A stretch of 64,000 nucleotides of DNA. It comes from Hypoxylon rubiginosum (Eukaryota > Ascomycota > Sordariomycetes > Xylariales > Hypoxylaceae). Position numbers and translations under genes: made by a program. Positions 23,694 to 34,743 of the stretch are shown piece after piece (the first letter of the stretch is position 1; every line of letters begins with the position of its first letter). A model generated the notes under the pieces. It was not told the origin of the DNA. It made no database searches and saw only the letters and a list, made by a program, of their open reading frames with translations. Location: contig CADCXA010000060.1 of NCBI GenBank assembly GCA_902806565.1, forward strand, positions 310,001-374,000, given 5' to 3'.

Positions 23694-25314
23694 CTATTCA
23701 AGCGGATCATATGATGGATACGTATAAAAGCCACGAGAGACTTTCATAGGGATATCGCTAGGCACATCGGGTTTTGGCAAAGCATGGCTGAGGTTGCCAC
23801 TACGGTTAGAGCTCTGCTCAGTGCTACTGGCCGAGCTTACGGTTGAGCCGGCTAGATCGGGCACGCTGTGTCGTTGGGATAGCGCGGGCTTTATATCAGC
23901 ATCCGAGTGGCTGGAGTACGATCGGGATCGAGATCTCTTGGCCGGCCGCTCGTACTCCTCGGAATGGTCAGAATCGTCATCCGAAGAGCGTTCACTGGCG
24001 CTGCAGTCGGAGTCAAGACCGTCGGAGTCATCGTCGTCTTCTTGCCATTCTAGTTGTCCTGTACGTACCGAGTATACTAACTCGCCGCGTCTGTGAGTGG
24101 GATGGTCATCCATATTCCACTCCATCCGCCCAGTGCGTAATGAGTAGATCATTTGACGCCCACTACGGACGGGACGATCGTCGGCGTCATCGTCAACCTG
24201 ACTATGATCCCGTTTCTCCCCGGTGGAAGACTGGCGACCAGTACCAGTTGCCTTAGGGGGTAACTGGGCAACCTCGCCGAAGCAGACTTTCTCTTCCTTG
24301 TATGATCGTTCTGCACCGTTGACCTCAACAGTTAAAATGGCATACTCTGTTGTCTGTCTGGGGTTGGCGTCGGCAAACAATTCAACAACGCAGTTGGTGA
24401 ATATAGCCCAGCCAAATCGAGCAAGAAAGAACTCCGCAGGAACGTAATAGATCGGCAGTAGGGGTATGTTTTGGTACAGAAAAATAGCCTCCACACCATC
24501 GTGTTCGGTCTTGTCCGGGGGGTTGAGAACGTGTGTGACCAGGCGGTACTGATTTTGCCGATTACTGTCAGTTTTCGGAAATAGGATCAGTCTATTCTGG
24601 TCGTGGTAGAAATGGAGATCTTTGCGAAGCCATATCTTGTTTTCGGGGCAGCTGTGGGTCGAACTTGTCCAGGTGCGAATATAATAGCCCTTCATGTTAT
24701 TATCCAGCAGCCAGTCGTTAGCGGACCCAGGCATAACATGCGTCCTCTCAAGCGGGCCATGTGCTCCGGTGATACGACAAGGCTCTCTGCGCGGGTTGGA
24801 TGCGGTGGGAGCGCTGGCAGCAGCAAATGGAGTCCATTCTTCCTTTAATGCTGCCCACGGCTTTGGTAGGGTATCGGGGAATATCCAGTCGGCGAATTTG
24901 GAGACAATCGGGTAGGGAGAACCTGTATATACAGTTAACAATGAAACTAATGGAGAGGAATTCGGAGGTCTAACCTTGTGTGTAAGGGGGGACGTGGAAA
25001 TAATAACGTCCCGGGGGGGCAATGTCGTTGTTGAACATTAATCGGGCACTGGATGGATCGGCGGAATGGGAAAAGAACGGCCCGGTAGATGCTGGCCCGC
25101 GCCCTTCGGTTTCGTGCCATACGTTTCCAGCAACTGTGCAACAGGCGTAGTATAGCACATCATAGTAAATACCACCTGGATCGGTTGCGGTGAGGCTCAG
25201 AAGGGGCAGCGGCGGGGAGTAGCCTGGATGATAGACTTTTATAATGCCTTGCAGGCGGTCACGCTCTATCCCGGTAGGAAGTTCAACAGGCTTGGGATCG
25301 GGCTTTAGCTGCAT
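23694..25314 (-). CDS. HNH endonuclease family protein, intact free-standing copy (HNH4)
   Basis: Two exons (25314-24975 and 24922-23694) with a 52-bp intron (24923-24974, GTTAGA..CAG) give 522 residues with no stop. The N-terminal domain (VYHPGYSPPLPLL, GGIYYDVLYYACC) matches those of HNH-B and HNH-C. The HNH core is CRITG..LERTHVMP (first His), then ENKIWLRKDLHFYHD (Asn and last His), all three key positions present. EFFLARFGWAIF is the shared family signature. The C-terminal 200 residues are acidic and Ser-rich with PAKRSRSRS, a likely nuclear signal, and an internal duplication around RSGRQMIYSLRTGRMEW and GELVYSVRTGQLEW. The intron position equals that of HNH-B. Such proteins are predicted metal-dependent DNA nucleases; the substrate is unknown. 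No Rep/helicase lies within 4 kb. Confidence 0.8.
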
Positions 25315-25892
25315 TCTGCGTACGAATATAGGATTAAATATAATATATATTCGCTTTTAAAGATAGGATGAGAATGTGGTTGTTATACGCGGTTAAAGCT
25401 GAAGTTAACAAAGATGAGGCAACATGATGTGATGGCGTGAATTAAGGCTGTCCTGGCTTTTTGAGCTTTCTGATTGGATAGATATTCTACGCCACTCATG
25501 GCTTAAATGCGAACGCCACCCACTTTGCTACACCATGTCGCATACTACCAAAATACGCAAATCACAATCATTCAAAGCCAAATCATCAGTACTACAGACT
25601 TATAATATCCATTAAAACTGTCTCGCAAACTATATTATTCCTTAAATGAGGTAAACGTGAAGATAGGAAAGTTCTATCTCGAAAGCGAAAGAGAGACAAA
25701 GGAAAGAAAGAAAGAAAAAGAAAGGAAAAAACGACGCATGCTAGTATTTGGGAACCATTTGGGAACCATAAATGGACCTGTTGTCGCTGCCCTCCAGGAC
25801 TGGCATATCAGTTAGTATCCTGGCAGTCCACAATACCGCGTCAATAGACTAACCGAAGTGCCATCCCCGCGACCGCCATGATGAGCGGTGTC
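25315..25892. other. Intergenic stretch, no supported gene
   Basis: It contains the 5' flank of HNH4 and a purine-rich GAAA-type tract near 25680-25735. No gene or motif is recognised. Confidence 0.5.
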
Positions 25893-27732
25893 TTAGGAGA
25901 GTCGTGATCGAAGTCCGCGCGTCCGATCGACCCGAGTTCGCCTTTTCTCAACTCTATGAACCGACCCTTTTCGTGGTCGAATGGGTTGTGTGATGACTCG
26001 ACCGAGTGGAGAAGTGCTGTCACGAGAGCGGACATCTCGTCTAACCCGAACAACTGTAGGTGTAACTGGTCCATGCTCGACGCTGCTGGGCTCAGGGTTG
26101 GGCTTAGGGCTGGGCTCAGGGCTGGGCTCAGGGCTGGGCTCAGGGCTGGGCCCAGGGTTGGGCTCAGAGCTGAGCCCATAGTCGAGCTCAAGATCGAGCT
26201 CAGAAGTGAGCGCACGCTCGAGCTTGCTCTGGGCAGACTTGTCCCCATGTAGCTCGCCCCCTGGTAGCTCGTCCACGGGTGGACCGCCCCTTGGTAGATC
26301 GTCCAGAAGAGGATCAATGGGTTCGTCGTCGAAAAGCTCTTCGTCGATGAACTTGTTACCGATGGACTCTCCTATGCCGGCGTCATTTCCATCCAGTCCG
26401 TCCCCTACAATCTCTTCAGTGGATGTCGTAAAGCTCCACTCCTGGGGTGGATTGCTCCGCGGCGTGTTGACGTGTGTGCCGGATGATAAGGTGTTGGACG
26501 ACGGAGGTGGAGGTGAGTCGTCAAACTGAAAAGGCTGGAGGAACCGAGCCTGCCGCTGGTTGGTTCGCCCTTCGCTGACTGGTTCATCTTGGTCAGTGCT
26601 CTGGGGTGAGATCCACGGGAAGCTTTCTAGTTCGACGGTTCGAAACTCGCCAAATTGGCAGGTCCTATCGAACAGAGAACGTATAAAGGCACGTTTATTG
26701 TTGTCTTTGACCCACTTCAGCTCATTCCCCAGCCGTCTAATGGACCACTTGGTATCCGGGTTCAGAACCGCCTCTGCCTTGACAAGTTGGCATAGCTCGC
26801 CGCTGAACGTGCAAAATATACGACGGAGGTACCAGAAAGGAAGTTGGCTCTTCTCAGCAAATATCTTCCGGTAGTCGACGAGGGCTGCAGTTCGAGGGCC
26901 ATAAATATATCTGAATACATTCGAGTCCAGTCTGCCCTTGATCCACTGGCGGAATGAATCAGGATCCGTCTCTTGCTTCTTCATCTCATCCGGGTAGTCA
27001 TTGATAAGACCAAGAATATGCCCCTTATAAATGTCAGTACATCCTATGTGTTGGAGCCGGTAGACTTACATAAAAGTTCTCGAACAAGAACTGGTGCTTC
27101 AGATTTCGAAACAACGCCGCGACATAGTCGTACAGCTGCTTGAATTGTTCCGACGACAGGTCAAGCTCAGGGCATTGGTTCTGGATGATCCAGCCAATGG
27201 CCTTGGGACTACTGAAAGCCAAGAAATGCCGACGCAGTTCATTATCACAGCGAAGCTTGACCTGAACTATCTCTTGGCCGTTATAGTAGTAACCCTCACC
27301 TCCGCGCTCTCTCCATGGATACCAGAAGTTGTCACTGAGGCCAGACATCATCACGATGTTGGCTCGGGTTGGAGGGAGGAATCTGTTCGCATATAGCTCT
27401 GTAACAATACTCGACCCCCTTTCCTTCATACTAACCTTCTTGGACTTCCCACTGGAAGCCGAGGATTGAGCAGCTACGAGCGAAGATAACCTTGCTTAAG
27501 GCGCGGAGCATGTTCACCAGGATTGGTCACAGTCTGCTCCTCTGTAGCAGTAGGGGTAGGCTGCTCGGGACCAGGTTCTTCACGTCTGGGTTTAATAGAA
27601 GGCTATATCCAAAGTCAGGACATCGAATGGATGAGGCGACAGATCAATGACGAAACTTACCTTCGGCCTATGATGGGCACGAGAGCCAGCTTTTGGTGGT
27701 GCAGGACGGTTGTTGCGACGTCTGGGTGTCAT
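25893..27732 (-). CDS. Hypothetical protein with SPEP repeats, multi-exon, one frame break
   Basis: A gene model on the minus strand: ATG at 27732 (MTPRRRNNRP), a 58-bp intron (27603-27660, GTAAGT..TAG), a second exon of PSIKPRREEPGPEQ type, then a frame break near 27475-27490. It resumes as AQSSASSGKSKK and runs through NFWYPWRERGGEGYYYNG to 27070. A 46-bp intron (27024-27069, GTAAGT..AAG, branch TACTGAC, phase 0) leads to the last exon ending at 25893. The middle has a compact, probably helical domain (LFRNLKHQFLFEN through SFPWISPQ) that I do not recognise. The C-terminal third is disordered, with Asp/Glu/Gly/Pro-rich sequence and PSPEPSPEP repeats. The first exons are basic. The frame break makes a pseudogene possible; the splice sites argue that the rest is genuine. 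Confidence 0.5.
26085..26168. repeat. 12-bp minisatellite, about 7 units, inside a coding exon
   Basis: Unit GCTGGGCTCAGG repeated about seven times. On the minus strand it encodes Pro-Ser-Pro-Glu type tetrapeptides of the hypothetical protein. Confidence 0.8.
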
Positions 27733-28240
27733 GGTGAATTGTCGGTACTGGTATTGGATGAAGCAGTGGAATCTCCAGAGTGAGTCACCTAGAGAAAAAC
27801 TGACACAAGCAGAATGATGTGGGATTTAAAGTTTCAAGAAGAGGCTACCATGCGCCGCGGCGCCCCTTATATCGACTCGCCTTGCAAACGAGGCATACCT
27901 CTCAACGCTGCCTGGTCACCTCGGTGGCTTGCTCTGGATTAAATGAATTGTCTGGTCCGAATAAACGTACAACGTTATAAAAGAATTTTCTGTAGCACCA
28001 CATATAATATTTCTCGGTTTCATCCCCTCTTTTGACAACAACCACATTAGTGCTCAAACGCTCACCTCCTTCTTCCTACTTCTTCCTTCTTCTTCTCGCA
28101 ATATTTTGTGACGTGCTCACGCCACTGATATCTTTTCCTGGAAAGCGATATTAGTGTTTAAACGCTCACCTCCCTTTGTTCGATACTTTTGACCTTTTTT
28201 TTTCAAGATACGTTCGTGACGCGCTCGTGCTACATGCAAG
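27733..28240. other. Region between divergent genes with tandem duplication
   Basis: This lies between the minus-strand hypothetical gene and the plus-strand transposase. No gene is supported. It contains the duplicated block described separately, which may be a subterminal region of the transposon. Confidence 0.5.
28047..28226 (+). repeat. Imperfect tandem duplication of about 104-107 bp upstream of the transposase
   Basis: TTAGTGCTCAAACGCTCACC at 28047 recurs as TTAGTGTTTAAACGCTCACC at 28151, and GTGACGTGCTCACGCCAC at 28109 recurs as GTGACGCGCTCGTGCTAC at 28216. The order is the same in both copies. Subterminal repeats that bind transposase are common in CACTA-like elements; that role is an inference here. 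Confidence 0.6.
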
Positions 28241-31200
28241 ATGCGCGGAAAGAGGGATAATCTGCAGGGCCAAGAGTTATTGAACAAACGGCCTCGTCTT
28301 TTGCCTTTCGAAGAGGGTCGCAGCCAGCCGATCGTCGATTCGACCAGTCAACCAAGTCCCACTGGACATCTATCTCTCCCAGAAGATGGTCTGTATCACG
28401 TTGGGGAGAGCGAATCTTCTCTAGTTGATGATGAGGGTGATGCATCTCCTTTATTTAACGATGAAGAAGTCTTACAAGCATCAAATCTTTATTGTAGTCA
28501 CGAGGCGATTGCCGATTACACCGACAATGGTGTGATGGCTGGAGTGGAGGGCCACGGCAAAAGTGACGCTGAGAGTGACTGGGTTCATGTTGATCAGGAA
28601 AATGAAAGTAAGTTTCATCAATAAGCAACCGATAGATTCTAACTTGTGGCATATGTATAACAGCAATTCTCGACTTGGATTCAATGCGTCACGGTGATCC
28701 CGATGATAACCTCGACCTTACAGCGCGTTCGGCATTGAACCCAAACGATATCGCCGGCGTTGCTGCATATGAGGAGGCTATTTACGACAATGACACTTCC
28801 ACGACCGCGTTGCCTTTTGATGAAGAGGAAGAGGAGGATGACATTGTCGAAGCTGGGCTTGCTACTGCTCCTCGTAACTTTTTTATACCACCACTTAACC
28901 CATTTTTTACTGTCCAGCCTCCTGGCGATTATCCCGGTGCATATCTAGTTATAAATCTTTATGCCGATGAGTGTCTGGACGAGCATACTAGTAGGGACAG
29001 CCTGTGTGACATTTCCCGTTTGGTTGAGATGCGCCAGAATCAAGAGATTGAGACTTCGCTATTCGAAAAGGCACTTGCCCTATTTGCCGAATTCACTGGC
29101 CTTAGTCGTCAGGGATGGTCGTCTCTTCGCGAGGCCCTCCAGCTTCTTCGGGATGACTCTGGCGACCCAATCCGCGACATCTTGAACCTTCCTAACCAAT
29201 TGGCGACACTGAAATCTCGACTCCGCCAGCGCCTACCTCTGCTAAACATGCGCGAGGCCGAGATCCCATTGAACGCAGAGAAAATGCCCACCGAGGCCAT
29301 TGAGCGGAAAATTAAAGCTCAAGAGAAGTCACAACCAGTGAGCATCAAAGCAGGAGGCAAGCCTTCAATCACCATGAAGCTCACATTCTTTGACCCTCCT
29401 ACCCTTATCGAAACTCTCTTGTCATCCGATATTAGCAAGGATATATACAGTGGCCCTGCTATATTTGTTGATTGTCCTACAGAGTTGTACCATGCACATT
29501 GTTAGTCCGGATCGGTCCGAACATCTAGTGAGCAGTACCCTCATCTGAAGGGGGTTCATCCCGGGGACGAAGTGGTCATATTCCCCAGCGACTGGATCTA
29601 TTATCGATGTGCTGTCCTGTCTTGCTTTTGCCACGAGGTTGTGGACAATGCAGACAACGCCTCGGAGCTTCACATTGGGCGTGTCTATGGCTTTGGATGG
29701 GATATGCGCACCGGCTCTTGTACAGGACACAGCAAAGATGTACTCGCCCTACAAGTTCAAGAGTGCTTATTGTCTGACGACAATGATGAACGGATAAATG
29801 ACGTCCACATGTACATGGACCCTCCGCAAGAGCGGAACGAGCTTGTACTTGTGTCAAACGTCACATACATCCCCGAGACGAGTGTTTATTCCCTGGTGGA
29901 TGTCTATTGTGACTACGAGTTCGGCGAAACGCTTGAAAATCCGGCACCTCGAGCTGAGAACCAGGCCAAGAAGGATGTACATTGGCCGAAGTACGACAAG
30001 CCCAGATTCCCGGCTCGAGACTGGGAGCATCAAGCCTATTATGCTCGGCGCATGATCGTCTTGAGCCAAGCTGTCAATGCCGAATTCGTCGCAACGGACA
30101 CGAGCGCTGTTGTGCCTCTTTGCCACACACATCCTATCCGCGGCGAGCTTGAAATCAACACATATGGCCGAGATCTATTTGAGTTTGAATGGGATCAAAA
30201 GCTACCATCTGCCTCCGCAAAACCTATCATATCCCTACCATACCTCAACTTCATTGATGGATTTGGCGTTTATTCTAATTTGTATAGGTCCTTGATGGGA
30301 AGCTACATCACATTGGCTGGTTTCTCGGCGGAAAATCGCTTTCGACCTGGCAATATATTCCCTTTGGTTCTTGGTCCTCATGGATCTAACTTTGGCGATA
30401 TCGTTCAGGCTCTCAGCACTCTTAGGACACTCGACAGGGGCATGAATATGAGTATAAATGGCAGGGAGACTCTGGTCTGTGCCTTCGTCCTATGCTTTAC
30501 TGGCGATATGCCGCAACAGGCCGAGAACAGCGGATTAAAAGGTCCTCGCGCCCAGAAATTCTGCCGTTGCTGCTATGTTACGTCTGCCAAAACTAATCTT
30601 CAATCACACTTGGATTTTGATATTGTTACACATGGTTGGTTTTATCACTAAATCACTTAGATGTAACACACTATAAACAAACACATAAGCAATGTTAGAA
30701 GGGAGGCCTACGGCACGTAATGGGGTATGTCGAATCCTTTCCCACCTCTACAATCTATAGCTCCGGCGTTGGATCTCATCCTTTCGCGACCATATGACCC
30801 TGCGCATTCCGAATACAACGGACTGTCTCACTTAATGCATACCCTCCTCTGCGATGGTATTATGACACCTTCAGCGGTAGCATCATATACTCTCGCACTA
30901 CGTAATTGGCCATTTCCTCCTGGTGCGCGTTGATTGCAATTGCCGAAACATTACTTGCTAAGTTATAGCATGTCCGCTCACGCCATATGGTCTATTATTA
31001 TTCCTGCATTTCTTCGCAACTGGCTTAAGCCCGTGCATATCAGGACTAGTTTTACGAGGGAAGCAAGCAAGCACAGCAATAACCCAGTTCGCCTTGTCAT
31101 AGAGATATGCACGGCAATCGCAAAGAGCAATATTATCCTTATAGGATCTGAGGCTTCAACCACTGACCGTGGTAACATGAGAATCTTGATTAGGAGAGCA

Positions 31201-31978
31201 AGAGAGCTCTTCAATCAGCTATGTATATGCGCGGCTAGGTCGTTGGGATCTTGTGCCCCTTCGGCTGCATTGGGCGGAGCAACTATTGAGCCCACTGGTG
31301 ACGATACAGCTGGGGGGTCGGCACGGTCTGCTCGATATTTGAACGACACACTGCGGCCGAACATCCATGTTGCTGTCCACTATTCTGATTTCGCAGAGGA
31401 GTATGGCTTGACGACTAACATTAATGTGTTAACGGGAGAGGATTTATATCGGTAAGTTGATATACACGTCCCATACTACGTACACATTGTTAATCGTGCA
31501 CAGATATTTCAAGACTCGTGTGTATGAAACCAATTATTCCAACATTGAGCATATATTATTAATAAAGTTCAATTTTCAATTCGCAACTCGATTTATTATT
31601 CGAAATGCATTTAGTACACGGGATACGGCACTGATAGCTGAGATGTAAGAGTTACACCGAAGATGCCCGAACCTCTTTAGAAACGTCCTGTCCCGTTCGG
31701 ACCAGAACGACCTGTCCAATGTTGCTAAGGAAGAAGATATAGAGTTAGAGCTAACCATATCCATTAGTGAGATGTATGTTAATTCGATTATCATCAACCG
31801 TATCCCAGCGAAAGATATTCGACGCACTACACACCCCATTTTCGGCAACAATCCCCTACCTACCAAGGCTAGGGACTTGCCCACTGCATTCGTCTCTAGC
31901 CTCCAATCAGCCTACCATCAAGACTATGGCTTCGATACCGGTTACCCTCAAGCATGGCAGCCTAGCACCCCGATTTAA
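28241..31978 (+). pseudogene. Plavaka-type (CMC/CACTA-like) DDE transposase, near-complete but stop-interrupted
   Basis: Exon 1 starts at ATG 28241 (MRGKRDNLQG). Intron 1 is 28608-28663 (GTAAGT..CAG, TTCTAAC branch). Exon 2 runs to about 30636, intron 2 to about 30698, exon 3 to 31451, intron 3 is 31452-31503 (GTAAGT..CAG) and the last exon ends at TAA 31978. Recognisable transposase segments are SLPYLNFIDGFGVYSNLYRS, RPGNIFPLVLGPHGSN, CFTGDMPQQAENSG followed by KFCRCC, DPAHSEYNGLSHLMHTLL, LLSYSMSAHAIWSIIIPAFL and YETNYSNIEHILL, in the order expected for fungal Plavaka transposases. Such enzymes cut and paste DNA. Only about four in-frame stops are seen (29503 TAG, near 30718 TAA, near 30931 TGA, near 31646 TAA), so decay is recent or light. 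Terminal inverted repeats were not found; the 3' side runs into AT-only DNA. Confidence 0.75.
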
Positions 31979-31999
31979 TGGGCCTGTAAACTTGGTTTT

Positions 32000-32745
32000 A
32001 ATTAACAATAAGTTACATTTATATAATCTTAAGGAAGATACTAACTTCCTTGTTATATATAGCGATACTAAGAAACGGCTTATTTTTAGTAAAAGTAATT
32101 ATATTTAATTTTATAAGTTAAATAACTTTATTTATATTAATTATATATTTTTATTATTATTATGTTTTTATATTATATTAATATTTAAAATAAGTTTATT
32201 AATTTAAATATTTTAAAAAAACTAAATAATAAATTATTTATTATTAAAATTAAAATTATTAAATTAATTAAATTATATTTAATTTTAATTAATAATATAA
32301 AAATAATATATATAAAATAAAAATTTAAATAATTATAAAATTAATAAAATTAAATAAAAAGTTTAAAATATTTTAATAAATATTTTATATTATAAAAACT
32401 TAAAAATAATTTTATTTATTAATATTATATTTAATATATAATTTTATAATAAAATTTAAATTAAAATTAAATTTATTTTAAATTTATTATAATATAATAT
32501 TTTTTAAGGTTAATAAAAAATTAAAATTTATATATAAATTTAGTTTTTAATATATAAAATATAATAAAAAATCTCGCTTAATATATAAATATATTATAAT
32601 AATAAATAAAATAATAAATTTTTATATTATAAAAATTTTTTTTATTTTAATAGTTTTATTATTTTAATTTAATATTTATAATAATAATAAAAATTTTAAA
32701 TATAATAAATTATTATAAAAATTTTTTTTTTTTTTTATAACGATT
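32000..32745. repeat. Small AT-only block, strongly RIP-like
   Basis: Nearly pure A+T with rare C and G, mostly as CTT/AAG or ACG; CpA and TpG are nearly absent. The boundaries are sharp against normal-GC sequence on the right. No coding potential. It is probably a heavily mutated transposon copy or its flank. Confidence 0.7.
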
Positions 32746-33016
32746 ATTAACTAGGTAACGTTATATGCTTAATAAACGGTACCTATATAAAATATCGTAA
32801 TACCGTTTTATAACCGTTTCTTAAACGCACTTATTGACGCTAAGGTAGATACTAGACAAGGCCCTACGCCACTAATCGGGGAAATATAACCTTGCAAACT
32901 AGCATCAATAAGTGGCTACCATAGCGGGTAGGCGATCCTAGCTAATATTTCTAACTTAACCACATTCTATTCTTATTAATCCTCATTATTAACATCATCT
33001 CTATTTTTTTTTTGCT

Positions 33017-34593
33017 ATGTTGTTGTCTTCTACTACATCCACTACTATACGTCCTACTACGGCTCCAACTATTACTTTAACTTATAAGCCTGCTGTATGA
33101 TATCAACTATTAGAGCCTGCCGAGGCCGACGTCGACGTCGAAACAGCCGAGTCCGACCGGACTGATTTTGGCAGTTTGAGATATCTTTAAATCATTTATC
33201 CAGGGTATAATAACAGCACACTGGGGCCGTTGCTAACCTTCCCGCCTTTGGACCAGGGCGGTGTTGATTACGACCTTGCAATACACGCTTGCTACCTTTT
33301 GGTGAACAACAGCTGGCCCCGTGAGGGTGAACCCGAAAACGATACTCCTTACCTATCCTATTCCGAAAATCCTAGGGACATATCCCCAGAGCGCGTCATT
33401 AAGCCATCGGCCGTTATTATTACTGATGATTGTTATTTATATGTTCCCAAGCACGATGGTAAGTTGCCCAGGCCCCAAATATATATATAATATTCTAACT
33501 ACGATATCTCTAATAACAGGACCTGGTCCCTACCCTATAACCCCTAGATTCGTCGACTGGGAATTTCCCCATAATCGCTACGGTCCGAATACATCAGCCA
33601 CCCAACAACAGGCGGCTCACTTACCTGCCGCCTGGCGAGCCACTACTATTCCCAACGCCCCCTACCCCGTTGCTGGTTTGGATCGTCGTGCGGCTACTCT
33701 GGTTCGCGATCGTCGCTGTCGCATTACGAACTGGTCTACCGGTTTGGAAGCAGCACATATGTGCCCTACTGAGGGTATACTGTGGTTTAATGCGAATAGG
33801 ATGGAGAGATATACGAAAGATTCCAACATCAAGCCCCAGGTCCACGATATAAATAATCAGCTCCTCCTCCGCGCAGATGTTCATACCATGCTTGATCGCA
33901 AGGAGCTAGTTATGATCCCTAAGAAGATCAACAACCGCCATGTGTTCGTCTTGAAGGTTATTAAGGCGAGTGCCGACTCTCTCTTCGATGCCTACCATAC
34001 GTTCCATAATCGTATCTGCCAGGACTTCGTTGGCGTTAAGATCGAGTACATTTTTACCCGATTCGCGTGGAACATCTTCGACATTGATACTCTTGGCATT
34101 CTGAATACCCCGAAGCTATACATCTGGGTGCGCGTCTTCCAATCTGGGTCCAGGTCTACGCAGTCTTACGTGGTTGAGAAGAGGCTTGCGTCTTCATATA
34201 AGGCCCGAAGCCAGTCTACCTCAGGTGAGTCTAATAAGCGATCGTGGGTGGCAGGTTCGGGCGATGTCGATGCATGCTTGCTTGAGAGCGAGGAGGATAC
34301 CTGGTCTTCGTCGGACGAGGAGGATGCGTACCAACAACGTCTTGCCAGCCTGGACAAGGACCAGGAGGAGAGGGGGCGGAAGGAAGCGTAGTCGGGAACC
34401 GATTGCTGTGGCTGCTCGTAGTGCAGGCAGGTTTAGTAACGCTAGTACAGAAGTGGACCCAGAGCAGCAAGTTAGCATACTGGACTGTCTTGGGTCAAAG
34501 GCTGCTACCGCCAAGTTTAGGAAGTTGGACAAGGACCTTTCTGTCCCTGGCGAAAACTTCGCTGGCGGGGAAACTATTAGTCGTGAAGGCTAG
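33017..34593 (+). pseudogene. HNH endonuclease family gene HNH-B, inactivated
   Basis: The frame starts at ATG 33017 (MLLSSTTSTT). The N-terminal domain contains IIYPGYNNSTLG and FPPLDQGGVDYDL. Exon 1 ends at the GTAAGT near 33460, and exon 2 begins after AACAG with GPGPYPITPRFVDWEFP. The HNH core is complete: CRITNW..LEAAHMCP (His), then DINNQLLLRADVH (Asn, His). EYIFTRFAWNIF is the family signature. Two nonsense codons break exon 1 (TGA near 33098 and TAA at 33188-33190). A one-base frameshift in a G-rich stretch near 34370 separates the acidic tail from GRKRSREPIAV and FSNASTEV, which match the tail of HNH-C. The Rep/helicase of Helitron B starts about 150 bp downstream, same strand. Confidence 0.8.
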
Positions 34594-34743
34594 GTGCCTA
34601 CATGTTAGGTTATTGATTTAGGTACGTAGCTGTAATGTTAGTCTTAATATCCCTGACCTCCGTTCGGTTATTTGCGCAGGTTTATAAGTCCTAGCTAACA
34701 TATACTGATCGCTGTAACCTCTGGTGGTGTACTATTCGCTGTT

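Noticed and set aside
25841..26317. Minus-strand frame with repeated Leu-Ser-Pro-Ala tetrapeptides
   Set aside because: Alternative-frame reading of the 12-bp minisatellite that codes SPEP repeats in the hypothetical gene.
27474..27490. A genuine 17-base intron
   Set aside because: Far below the usual minimum length for fungal spliceosomal introns; an indel or collapsed intron is more likely.
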